Made by a program: the position numbers and the translations under genes. A stretch of 64,000 nt of DNA. Source: an uncultured Eubacterium sp. (GTDB lineage: Bacteria > Bacillota > Clostridia > Oscillospirales > Acutalibacteraceae). The notes under the pieces are model-generated. The model worked only from the letters and a program-made list of their open reading frames with translations, was not told the DNA's origin and ran no database searches. The stretch lies in the NCBI GenBank assembly GCA_910577195.1, contig CAJTLP010000001.1, forward strand, positions 310,001-374,000, written 5' to 3'. Below are positions 54,956-62,944 of this stretch, piece after piece; the first letter of the stretch is position 1, and each line of letters starts with the position of its first letter.

Positions 54956-55405
54956 ATGGTTGAAATTACAGAAACAACAATGTATATTTTTTGGGCAGCG
55001 GCAATTATTCTGTTCGGTGTCGCGGAGGCAGTTACTGCACAGCTCGTTTCAATATGGTTTTTGATAGGAGCAATCGCAGCACTGATAGCAGCATTCTTTG
55101 GAGCAAACCTGATTATTCAGATTATTGTTTTTATAGCTGTTTCGATTTTGGCTCTTGTTATCACAAGACCACTTGTAAAAAAATATATTAATCCGAAAAA
55201 AGAACATACTAATGCAGACAGAGTTATCGGTCAGGTCGGAATCGTGGCTGAGGATATTGATAATATCAGGGCTACAGGTCAGGTAAAGGCTAACGGAAAA
55301 ATCTGGACTGCAAGAGCAACCGACAACAGCATTATTCCCTCAGGCTGTGAAGTTATCATTGAGAAAATTGACGGCGTAAAGCTGATTGTCAAAAACAAAC
55401 AATAA
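54956..55405 (+). CDS. NfeD-like membrane protein
   Basis: A 149-residue short NfeD protein: three or four helices in the first 80 residues, then an OB-fold domain (RVIGQVGIVAEDIDN, GKIWTARA, GCEVIIEKIDGVKLIV). ATG 54956 is chosen because the in-frame GTG at 54947 is part of GGAGGTG. Short NfeD proteins pair with SPFH proteins in membrane microdomains; the SPFH gene follows after 18 bp. Confidence 0.9.
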   Translation: MVEITETTMYIFWAAAIILFGVAEAVTAQLVSIWFLIGAIAALIAAFFGANLIIQIIVFIAVSILALVITRPLVKKYINPKKEHTNADRVIGQVGIVAEDIDNIRATGQVKANGKIWTARATDNSIIPSGCEVIIEKIDGVKLIVKNKQ

Positions 55406-55423
55406 GAATTAAGGAGAAAAATT

Positions 55424-56359
55424 ATGACATCTATGGTACCCATTATTATTGCAGCACTTGTAATTATTGCAATTGTTGCACTCATTTTAACAAACATCAG
55501 AGTTGTACCGCAGTCAAAGGCTTATGTTATTGAAAGACTCGGTACCTACTATGCAACATGGGAAACAGGTATTCACGTTAAAATACCTTTCCTTGACAGA
55601 ATTGCAAAAATCGTTTCACTTAAAGAGCAGGTTGTTGACTTTAAGCCGCAGCCGGTTATCACAAAGGATAACGTAACAATGCAGATTGATACCGTTGTAT
55701 TCTATCAGATAACCGACCCTAAGCTTTACACCTATGGTGTTGAAAGTCCGATTTCAGCAATTGAAAATCTTTCAGCAACAACACTGCGTAACATCATCGG
55801 TGAGCTTGAGCTTGACTCAACTCTTACCTCACGTGATACAATCAATGCTAAAATCAGAGTAATTCTTGACGAGGCTACTGACCCATGGGGTATTAAGGTA
55901 AATCGTGTTGAGCTTAAAAACATTATCCCTCCGAGAGAGATTCAGGACGCAATGGAAAAGCAAATGAAGGCTGAACGTGAGCGCCGTGAAGCAATCCTCA
56001 GAGCTGAGGGTGAAAAGCAGTCAAGAATTCTTGTTGCTGAGGGTCACAAGGAATCAAAGATTCTTGAGGCTGAGGCAGAAAAGCAGTCTGCAATCCTTCA
56101 CGCTGAGGCTGTTAAAGAGGCTAAGGTACGTGAGGCTGAGGGTGAGGCTGAAGCTATCCTCAAGGTACAGACCGCTACTGCTGATGCAATTAAGCTCTTA
56201 AACGATGCAAATGCAAACGACGCTGTTGTTAAGCTTAAGGCACTTGAAGCATTCGCAAAGGCTGCTGACGGCCAGGCTACAAAGATTATTATCCCTTCAG
56301 AAATTCAGGGATTTGCAGGTCTTGCAGAGGGCATTGCACAGTCCGTAACAAAGAAATAA
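55424..56359 (+). CDS. SPFH/band-7 (stomatin-like) protein
   Basis: A 311-residue protein: one N-terminal membrane helix, an SPFH domain (VVPQSKAYVIERLGTYYATW, FYQITDPKLYTYGVE, LRNIIGELELDSTLTSRD), then a long coiled coil with repeated A-E-G/A-E-K-Q-S units (about residues 185-260) and an IIPSEIQGFAGL end. Such proteins oligomerise into membrane scaffolds, related to QmcA/stomatin. Operon partner of the NfeD gene. Confidence 0.92.
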   Translation: MTSMVPIIIAALVIIAIVALILTNIRVVPQSKAYVIERLGTYYATWETGIHVKIPFLDRIAKIVSLKEQVVDFKPQPVITKDNVTMQIDTVVFYQITDPKLYTYGVESPISAIENLSATTLRNIIGELELDSTLTSRDTINAKIRVILDEATDPWGIKVNRVELKNIIPPREIQDAMEKQMKAERERREAILRAEGEKQSRILVAEGHKESKILEAEAEKQSAILHAEAVKEAKVREAEGEAEAILKVQTATADAIKLLNDANANDAVVKLKALEAFAKAADGQATKIIIPSEIQGFAGLAEGIAQSVTKK

Positions 56360-56372
56360 TTAACTTAAATCG

Positions 56373-56408
56373 GCCAGCCTCAGCCAATGCTGAGACTGGC
56401 TTTTCTTT
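56373..56408 (+). terminator. Terminator of NfeD-stomatin operon
   Basis: GCCAG-C-CTCAGC (56373-56384) pairs with GCTGAG-A-CTGGC (56389-56400), then TTTTCTTT. Confidence 0.8.
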
Positions 56409-56414
56409 ATAATT

Positions 56415-56906
56415 ATGATGCAAGTATTATACGAACTGAAATTCAATATTCCAAATTTTTTACCGTGCTTTATTCCGTTGATTATGGGAATTTTGCTGAT
56501 TTTTAACCGAGCGGTTTTCCGTTTGAAAAGAGCACCGGTGCGGTCAGGCCTTGCATCCGTTTTAGGTATTGCAATCCTTATATTTGGAATAATTGTTATG
56601 ACAAATTACCTGCTTGAATATAAGGAATACAAAAGCTGCCTTGAAAATAATCAGGTGCAAACAGTCGAAGGTGTTGTGGAAAATTTTCACCCCCAGCCAA
56701 GGGAAGGACACGACAGTGAACACTTTACTGTAAACGGCAGATATTTTGAATATTCAAACTTTAATATGCAAAATGGCTACTGCAATATTATGAAAGAGAA
56801 CGGTGTAATCAAAGGCAACGGACAAAAAGTAATCATAAAATATATTGAGGATAGTGAAGACAGTCTGAATTGTAATCCTATTCTATATATAGCAGAAACG
56901 GAATAA
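56415..56906 (+). CDS. Small membrane protein, unknown
   Basis: A 163-residue protein with two membrane helices (about 15-30 and 45-68) and a C-terminal outside or cytoplasmic domain with VEGVVENFHPQPREGHDSEH and a C-terminal YIAETE. No family recognised. The start is doubtful: no ribosome binding site precedes ATG 56415, which lies 15 bases after a terminator and touches a TATAAT (56409-56414). A start at an internal Met, such as codon 24, is possible. Confidence 0.6.
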   Translation: MMQVLYELKFNIPNFLPCFIPLIMGILLIFNRAVFRLKRAPVRSGLASVLGIAILIFGIIVMTNYLLEYKEYKSCLENNQVQTVEGVVENFHPQPREGHDSEHFTVNGRYFEYSNFNMQNGYCNIMKENGVIKGNGQKVIIKYIEDSEDSLNCNPILYIAETE

Positions 56907-56983
56907 CAAATCCATTGATTATATTGCAGGCTTAACTAATACACCGACCAAATTGCCAAAGAAATAATCGTTTTTAATATTGC

Positions 56984-57013
56984 GGGACGATATGGAATCG
57001 TCCCCTACGGAAT
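56984..57013. repeat. Partial copy of the CGTAGGGG repeat
   Basis: Thirty bases identical to 50638-50667, including the GGGACGAT/ATCGTCCC hairpin. The left half of the element is missing here. Confidence 0.65.
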
Positions 57014-57042
57014 GTCAATAACATTTTTATAACAATACAACA

Positions 57043-57075
57043 AAACCGCGAACAGTTTGTTCGCGGTTTACTTTT
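57043..57075. terminator. Bidirectional terminator
   Basis: A perfect 12-bp stem (57043-57054 with 57058-57069), three-base loop, T-rich on both strands. It ends the secreted Fn3 protein gene on the minus strand. Confidence 0.8.
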
Positions 57076-57082
57076 TAAATTA

Positions 57083-58186
57083 TTACTTTCTTACAGTAAC
57101 TGAAGAGGTCTTGCTCCAGCTGCCGTGATAATTCTTGCCGTCCACTGTTTTAAAGGCACGCATTCTGACATAATATTTTTTGCCCGGTTTCAGCTTTGAA
57201 ATGGTAGTTGTGCCAACCGTATTCTTTCCGATAAACACACCCTTTGTGGAGGAGCTGCTGGGAAATTTAGGTGAGGTACTGTACTGCACATAATATCCGC
57301 TGACATTGCCGTTTCTTATCCAGTTCACCTTAAGCTGTTTTGATTTAGGGGAGGACACCTTTGGTGTGCCCATTGAATTCGGCTTGATTATAAAGGTTTT
57401 GACCATTTGACCCTTATACTTTTTACCGTTAAAGGTTGCGGTTACAGTCGCCTTACCCGGTTTTACATTATTCTTACAGGTAACCTTATATTCAGATGCA
57501 GGGATCACGTTCCCTTTTCTGTCCTTGATTGTCACCTTTGGCACTCTTGCAGTGCCCCTGTAATAGCAGGAATATGTGGAAAGAGCCATTGTCTTTGGCG
57601 CATAATAGCTTTCTGCCGTCCTTTCAACACTGCAGTAAATACAGGGCAGCCATTTCCCTCCGTCAGAGGCATAGCCGTATTCCTCGTCAATATAAGCAGG
57701 ATAGCTATAGGCCGGATCAAACTTATGTGTGTGGCTGCGGATATGCACATTTGCCGTATACTGTCCGCATCCCTTACCCTCAAATAAAATGTAATACGTA
57801 TGTCCCTTCGTAAGCTTTGCCGCAACAATGAAATCATTACGCTTTTTGCCGTTCATTACACCGCCTGCACCTGTACCGCTGTAGCAATTCTCCTTACTGT
57901 CATTGGCAATCACCATACTCATTACGTATCCCGTTTCAGGAATTGTATCACTGACAAATTCATAATACTTTGTTTCAGGTGCAACAAATTTCAGCAGTGC
58001 CATTCTATCAATTTCTTCTGCAGCTTCTGAATCAAGTGTCATTTCCAACGGTGCTGAAGCTGTAATCGTTTTTGCATATTTAAAATAATTTCTGTTGAGT
58101 GTATCAGCAGACGCAGTTAAACTTCCGAATCCCAAGCAGGTTGTAACCATAACAAAGGATAATAAAACAGATAAAAGCTTTTTCAC
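57083..58186 (-). CDS. Secreted protein with C-terminal Fn3 domain
   Basis: A 367-residue exported protein with a signal peptide (first 27 residues, ending LTASA), a middle beta-rich region with HTHKFDPAYSYPAYID and a CxxC (LPCIYCSVE), an Ig-like stretch (GTARVPKVTIKDRKGNVIPA) and a fibronectin type III domain (VSGYYVQYSTSPKF, GKKYYVRMRAFKTVDGKNYH). The start is GTG 58186 behind AGAGG. The last 150 residues are clearly related to those of the protein at 10145. No anchor seen. Possibly surface-associated or matrix. Confidence 0.75.
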   Translation of the reverse strand: MKKLLSVLLSFVMVTTCLGFGSLTASADTLNRNYFKYAKTITASAPLEMTLDSEAAEEIDRMALLKFVAPETKYYEFVSDTIPETGYVMSMVIANDSKENCYSGTGAGGVMNGKKRNDFIVAAKLTKGHTYYILFEGKGCGQYTANVHIRSHTHKFDPAYSYPAYIDEEYGYASDGGKWLPCIYCSVERTAESYYAPKTMALSTYSCYYRGTARVPKVTIKDRKGNVIPASEYKVTCKNNVKPGKATVTATFNGKKYKGQMVKTFIIKPNSMGTPKVSSPKSKQLKVNWIRNGNVSGYYVQYSTSPKFPSSSSTKGVFIGKNTVGTTTISKLKPGKKYYVRMRAFKTVDGKNYHGSWSKTSSVTVRK

Positions 58187-58217
58187 GTTATTACCTCTAT
58201 ATTTTTAAGCTATAAAA

Positions 58218-58246
58218 AATATAGCACAGGCAGGGCTGAATTACAA
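58218..58246 (-). promoter_or_regulatory. Promoter of secreted Fn3 protein gene
   Basis: Minus strand TTGTAA (58241-58246), 17-nt spacer, TATATT (58218-58223), about 30 bp before the GTG start. It starts just after the stop of the ABC gene, so the two are separate. Confidence 0.65.
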
Positions 58247-58263
58247 GGGATTTCATTTTAAAA

Positions 58264-60063
58264 TCAAACGGTTTTATATTTTTCCGCCTGCAGATTGAAC
58301 ATATAGGCGTATGTGGAATTTTTTGACATAAGCTCCGCGTGTGAGCCGCTTTCAATAATTTTTCCGTTTTCCATAACATAAATTTTATCCGCATTGACCG
58401 TAGTTGAAAGCCTGTGGGATATAAAGATAACCGTCTTATCCTTTGCCGCCTCAAGCATTGCCTGATTGAGATTATACTCTGCAACAGGGTCAAGATTAGC
58501 CGAAGGCTCATCAAGGATAACATACGGACAATCCTTATAGAACGCCCTTGCAATCGCAACCTTCTGTGCCTCACCGCCTGACATCATAATACCGCTGTCG
58601 TTAAACTCTCTGAGCAGCTCAGTATCCATACCATCAGGGAGCTCCTTTGAAAATCCACTGTGTCTCAGAGCCTCCCTTGCTCTGCTGACATCCGTATGAA
58701 CATCAAGAGCCACATTCTCACCTATGGAGCAGGAAAAAATCTGAAAATCCTGAAATACCGCTGCAAATCTGTCACGGTGTGACTGAACCGTATACTTTCT
58801 GATGTCCTCATTATCAATCAGTATGTTACCGTCCGTAACATCATAAAGTCTTAAAAGCAGATTGGTAAGCGTCGTTTTGCCTGCTCCGTTATAGCCTACA
58901 AGGGCAATCTTTTCATACGGCTTTATTGTGAGATTAATATTGTTCAGAGTTGGCTTATCATTGCCAGGATAGGTAAAGGAAAGATTCGTTAAACGGATTT
59001 CCTTCGGCTCACCTGCTGCCGCAATTCTTTCTCCGTCCTTGATTTTGAAATCAGCCTTCAGGAATTCCCTGTACTTTTCAATCATTTTAGCTCTTTCCTC
59101 AAATCTTGCCAGTGCCCAGACCGTGAGGAAATTTATGCTCATTGCAATGGAATATGCACCATTAAAGGTCGCCACAAAATCGCCTGCACTGATGCTCTTT
59201 TTCACCATAACAAGATATCCGAGATACAACGGCAAAACGAACATAAAGCCCAGCACCTGCACACCGATTTCCTGAAAGCAGTAAAGCCTTGTGATTTTGC
59301 CCCAGTATTTTTTCTGATTGGCAATAATATCGTCGGCTGAATCGTTGTAACGTTCTATCAGAATCGGCTTGATATTGTTCATACGCACCTCTTTTGCATA
59401 ATCCTGCAGATAGAAAATACGCTGGAAGTAATCGGCACGGCGGTGAAATTTTGTATTATCAATTCGCCTATTCATCTGCAAGTCGCCGATATACCTGCTT
59501 AGCGGCATAAATATAACAATAACCGCTAAAATGATTACAAGGCAAAGAGGATCAATGGTAAGAAGAACAGAGGATATTGTTATAAGTGAAACCACGTTGC
59601 CCACATAATTTCGCACCAGTCCTAAAAGGTTCTGAATGTTATCACTGGAAGATTCGATTGTTAAAATAAAATTATTGTAAAATTCAGGGTTATCATAGGA
59701 CTCGAGGTCAAGGCTCTTCGCCTTTTCATACAGCTTTTTGTTTAATCTGTAATAGACCTTTTCCCTTTCGGTATTCCAGAAGAATTCACGAAACAGCCAT
59801 GAAATCGTATAGCTTAATACGATAACTCCTGCGATAACACCCACCGCCCAGAAGATTCTGTAAAGCCTTTCGCCTGAGGTCACAACATCAATTACATACT
59901 TAACACCCAGAACACTTATCAGTCGTTCAGGCAGAATAAGGAGAATTCCCCATATAAATTCACCGATAACCAATAAAGGAGATACACTGAACAGCAGCTT
60001 TATGAAAAACAGCATATTCACAAGCATAGAGTGTCCGCCGTCGGATTTTTTCCTTTTAAACAT
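58264..60063 (-). CDS. ABC exporter, fused permease/ATPase (second half of pair)
   Basis: A 599-residue type IV ABC exporter half: six membrane helices in residues 1-320, then an ATPase domain with Walker A ALVGYNGAGKTTL, signature MMSGGEAQKVAIARA and Walker B YVILDEPSANLD. ATG 60063 is chosen behind GGAGGGTG; it overlaps the first exporter gene by eight bases, so the two are translated together and probably form a heterodimer. There is no peptidase domain. The likely substrate is a peptide, toxin or lipid. The small peptide gene upstream is the best clue. Confidence 0.87.
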   Translation of the reverse strand: MFKRKKSDGGHSMLVNMLFFIKLLFSVSPLLVIGEFIWGILLILPERLISVLGVKYVIDVVTSGERLYRIFWAVGVIAGVIVLSYTISWLFREFFWNTEREKVYYRLNKKLYEKAKSLDLESYDNPEFYNNFILTIESSSDNIQNLLGLVRNYVGNVVSLITISSVLLTIDPLCLVIILAVIVIFMPLSRYIGDLQMNRRIDNTKFHRRADYFQRIFYLQDYAKEVRMNNIKPILIERYNDSADDIIANQKKYWGKITRLYCFQEIGVQVLGFMFVLPLYLGYLVMVKKSISAGDFVATFNGAYSIAMSINFLTVWALARFEERAKMIEKYREFLKADFKIKDGERIAAAGEPKEIRLTNLSFTYPGNDKPTLNNINLTIKPYEKIALVGYNGAGKTTLTNLLLRLYDVTDGNILIDNEDIRKYTVQSHRDRFAAVFQDFQIFSCSIGENVALDVHTDVSRAREALRHSGFSKELPDGMDTELLREFNDSGIMMSGGEAQKVAIARAFYKDCPYVILDEPSANLDPVAEYNLNQAMLEAAKDKTVIFISHRLSTTVNADKIYVMENGKIIESGSHAELMSKNSTYAYMFNLQAEKYKTV

Positions 60064-61882
60064 TATCATCACCCTCCTCTCCGTTATAGCTTGAAGCCTG
60101 CAGTGTAAACATATCCGCATACGCACCGCCCTTTGCCATAAGCTCACTGTGCGTACCTGTTTCTAAAATTGTACCGCCGCCAAGCACAATAATTCTGTCG
60201 CTTAAGACAGCACTTGACAGCCTGTGGGATATGTAAATTACAGTCTTATTTTCTGTAATTTTTATAAGATTTTCATACATCTTGTATTCAGCAATGGGGT
60301 CAAGAGCCGAGCTCGGCTCGTCAAGAATAGCCACGTCAAAATCCTTAGCAAATAATCTTGCTGTGGAAACCTTTTGATTTTCTCCGCCGGAGAGACCTGC
60401 TCCGTTTTCATCAAATTCACGTGTAAGCACCGTATCTCCGCCGTCAGCAAAGGTGCTGATTTTATCCCAGACTCCGCTTTGCTCAAGGGCTTTTTGTGCA
60501 ATTTTCTTATCCTCGTCACTGCACGCACGGCACATTACATTTTCAAAAATGGATATGGCAAAATTCTTATAATCCTGAAAGACTGTGGCAAAGGCATTGC
60601 GAAGGGAGTCCAGATTATATTCCTTAACATTTACACCATTATAAAGAACCTCACCCTCAGTGGCATCATAAAAGCGTAAAAGCAGCTTAACGAGCGTAGA
60701 CTTACCTGCACCGTTTACACCGACAACGGCAACCGTTTCACCCTTGCTGGTTTTAAAGGATACATTCTTCAAAGAATAGCTGTTCGCACTCGGATATATG
60801 AAGGACACATTTTTAAATTCAATACTTTCAAATTCTCCTGCCATTTTATCACCTGATACTACCTTCGGCTCATATTCAAAAAATTCCCTCAGATTCTGAA
60901 AATAGAGTGCCATCTGCGTCATATCATCAAAGCTTTCAGCAATATCCATAGTAGCCGTGCGGACAGATGTAATTGCAGACAGCACAACACTGAAGCCTGA
61001 AACGGTCATCGTATTTTTAACAACGAACTCATATCCGGCATAGGCATATGTGCCGATAATCGGAATGAAATCGCTGAACAGCGAGCTTACCATACTGTAC
61101 ACAAACAGGACAACACCATATTCCCTCAATATTTTTATATTCGCCTTGATTGCCGCCTCAAAGCGGTTCATCAGTACAGCAAAAATATTTGACGTACGCA
61201 TATCCTTTGAAAAATCGCGAAGAAAAACAGTACGCTGAATATATGCTTTGATTCTGTTATTTGTTGTCATCTTCAAATCTCTTTTATATACCTGACGGCT
61301 TTTTGACATCTCAATGGCGAACACCAGAAGCACAGGCAGAAGAAACAATATATAAATCGGATTGACAACCGATACCGTCGTGATAACGCAAGCAAAAGAA
61401 ATCAGTCCGCCGAAAATGGATGAGACCGAGTAGCATATTAAATCGAAAAAGCTATTGGTAAGAACTAAGGTTGCTCTTTGGTATTTATCATAAAAAACAG
61501 GGTCCTCATAGCAGGCAACGTCAAGGGAATTCGCCTTTTCAAACACCATATTATTGAGCACCTTCAAAACATTTTTCGTGGCAAACTGATTCATTTTTTC
61601 GCCCTTCCAGTGCAGGAGCTTAACCATAGCTGAAATAATGAAAAACAGAACAAGATATTTTACATAAACGGTAAAATCATCATTGCCGCTGATAACCTCC
61701 AGCAGTATTTTTAAAAACAGAATATTCTGTATAAACAACGCAAAAACATCCTTGCAGGTCTGCTGCAGCAGGTAGCCGAGCAGCAGCTTTTTATCTGCTC
61801 TCCACACGAGCTTAACGGCGTACCACACATTCCTGAACACAGGCACATTCATCTGCGCCTCATCAATTTTTATCCATCTCAT
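60056..61882 (-). CDS. ABC exporter, fused permease/ATPase (first half of pair)
   Basis: A 608-residue half-transporter: six helices in residues 20-330 and an ATPase domain with Walker A AVVGVNGAGKSTLVK, signature GLSGGENQKVSTARL and Walker B VAILDEPSSALDP. GAGGTG precedes the ATG. It shares the general design of its partner but is clearly diverged. A terminator hairpin lies 20 bp upstream, between it and the 35-codon peptide gene, so its expression is probably set below that of the peptide or is conditional. Confidence 0.87.
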   Translation of the reverse strand: MRWIKIDEAQMNVPVFRNVWYAVKLVWRADKKLLLGYLLQQTCKDVFALFIQNILFLKILLEVISGNDDFTVYVKYLVLFFIISAMVKLLHWKGEKMNQFATKNVLKVLNNMVFEKANSLDVACYEDPVFYDKYQRATLVLTNSFFDLICYSVSSIFGGLISFACVITTVSVVNPIYILFLLPVLLVFAIEMSKSRQVYKRDLKMTTNNRIKAYIQRTVFLRDFSKDMRTSNIFAVLMNRFEAAIKANIKILREYGVVLFVYSMVSSLFSDFIPIIGTYAYAGYEFVVKNTMTVSGFSVVLSAITSVRTATMDIAESFDDMTQMALYFQNLREFFEYEPKVVSGDKMAGEFESIEFKNVSFIYPSANSYSLKNVSFKTSKGETVAVVGVNGAGKSTLVKLLLRFYDATEGEVLYNGVNVKEYNLDSLRNAFATVFQDYKNFAISIFENVMCRACSDEDKKIAQKALEQSGVWDKISTFADGGDTVLTREFDENGAGLSGGENQKVSTARLFAKDFDVAILDEPSSALDPIAEYKMYENLIKITENKTVIYISHRLSSAVLSDRIIVLGGGTILETGTHSELMAKGGAYADMFTLQASSYNGEEGDDNV

Positions 61883-61901
61883 TTTTTCACCTCATTCACA
61901 T

Positions 61902-61938
61902 AAAAATAAAAACACCACCGACAAAACTGCCGGCGGTG
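61902..61938 (-). terminator. Intrinsic terminator between peptide gene and ABC genes
   Basis: On the minus strand an 11-bp stem with two G-T pairs (61928-61938 with 61913-61923), loop of four, then TTTTTATTTTT. It lies between the peptide stop and the exporter ribosome binding site. Confidence 0.8.
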
Positions 61939-61955
61939 CAAAAAATAACACACAA

Positions 61956-62063
61956 TTACTGATTATGATTGTGAACATAATCAGCATACCTGCAGAAAAT
62001 ATTAGAATGATATCTCTGTTCAAACCACTTTTTAGGCATATAATCGTAAGAATAAGTTGTCAT
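61956..62063 (-). CDS. 35-aa peptide, possible exporter substrate or leader peptide
   Basis: An ORF of 35 codons with a perfect AGGAGGTG ribosome binding site (62070-62077) six bases before ATG. The peptide begins MTTYSYDYMPKKWFEQRY and ends in YVHNHNQ. It is very rich in aromatic residues (seven Tyr or Phe in the first 22), has one Trp and one Cys, and is close to neutral. No Gly-Gly leader, signal peptide or known bacteriocin motif is seen. The last nine codons contain a perfect 9-bp dyad. It is the only gene between a nucleotidyltransferase and the ABC pair. It may be the substrate of the exporter or an attenuation leader. Confidence 0.65.
   Translation of the reverse strand: MTTYSYDYMPKKWFEQRYHSNIFCRYADYVHNHNQ
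61959..61984 (-). promoter_or_regulatory. Perfect 9-bp dyad within the peptide coding end
   Basis: CTGATTATG (61959-61967) and CATAATCAG (61976-61984) are exact inverted repeats eight bases apart, covering the last codons of the peptide. This hairpin lies 20 bases upstream of the terminator. Confidence 0.55.
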
Positions 62064-62156
62064 TATGTTCACCTCCTGAATAGATTTATTGATTAACCAA
62101 TGAAACCAGCATAACACAGCAAATCGCAAAAAGCAACAACTTTGTTAAAATTTGGA

Positions 62157-62819
62157 TTAAAAATTCTCCTGCTTTATCTGATTTCCTGCCCATTCCATAA
62201 AGATCTGTGTTCCCTCATCAAAATCAATTTTCTGTATAGGTTTCATAGAAAGTATTAATATTTCCCTGTCTGTAACGTCAAGAACTTTCAGCATATCTGA
62301 TTTTGACTGAATATAAACACCTGTTTTGTAAAAATACTTTGCCCTTAAAACAAATACGGCTTTTTTAAGCAGGGCTTTCAGTATTTCACCGCTTTTTTCG
62401 TGAATTCCGTTATGAACACACAAATGATAAATATCACATACATCCCGATTCATTGCGTTTAAAATATCCGACTTTTCAATTCGTTCGCCAAGCCAATCCA
62501 TATTGCCGTAAATGGGTTTTGTATCATAATAAAAGGTGAACAAATCCGCTCTGTTCCAGTTCTCAATTTCACGGATTCCGGATATAAAGCCGCACACCTT
62601 TTCTCTGTATTCCATATCCTTTATTGCATTTTCATACTTCTTTAAATCCTCATACAAAAAAGTATCCAGCAGAAGTACAACGTCAATATCACTGCTCTGT
62701 GTCGCCTCGCCTCTTGCAAAGCTGCCCTGAATACCGATGAATTCTATTCTGTCGTTAAAGCAATCTTTTACTCTTCGGACGTATTCCTTTAACCATTCAT
62801 CCATACAAAAATCCTTCAA
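62157..62819 (-). CDS. Nucleotidyltransferase-domain protein
   Basis: A protein of 220 residues with a minimal nucleotidyltransferase domain: GIQGSFARGEATQSSDIDVV carries the G-S and D-x-D metal-binding residues. The rest is helical and unrecognised (like aminoglycoside adenylyltransferase or DUF4037-type C-termini). The start is taken as TTG 62819 because CGGAGGTG (62826-62833) lies seven bases before it; the longer frame from 62906 would overlap the serA terminator. It is followed by the peptide-ABC cluster, about 90 bp away. It may be a regulator or resistance-type modifying enzyme. Confidence 0.7.
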   Translation of the reverse strand: MKDFCMDEWLKEYVRRVKDCFNDRIEFIGIQGSFARGEATQSSDIDVVLLLDTFLYEDLKKYENAIKDMEYREKVCGFISGIREIENWNRADLFTFYYDTKPIYGNMDWLGERIEKSDILNAMNRDVCDIYHLCVHNGIHEKSGEILKALLKKAVFVLRAKYFYKTGVYIQSKSDMLKVLDVTDREILILSMKPIQKIDFDEGTQIFMEWAGNQIKQENF

Positions 62820-62898
62820 AGAACTCACCTCCGTATTATCATAACACAGAACAATCTGTTTTTCCTGACAATTTGTGCGATGATAATAGCAAATAAAA

Positions 62899-62928
62899 AA
62901 GGTCACACTGCAAAAGCAGTATGACCTT
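62899..62928 (-). terminator. Terminator region upstream of nucleotidyltransferase
   Basis: A 13-bp stem with one G-T pair (62899-62911 with 62916-62928), loop of four, followed on the minus strand by TTTTTTAT. It ends serA. Confidence 0.75.
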
Positions 62929-62944
62929 GAAAATTTATATTGTC

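Noticed and set aside
61956..62063. The peptide as a KxxxW radical-SAM (streptide-like) precursor
   Set aside because: The Lys and Trp are adjacent rather than spaced by three and there is no radical SAM gene nearby.
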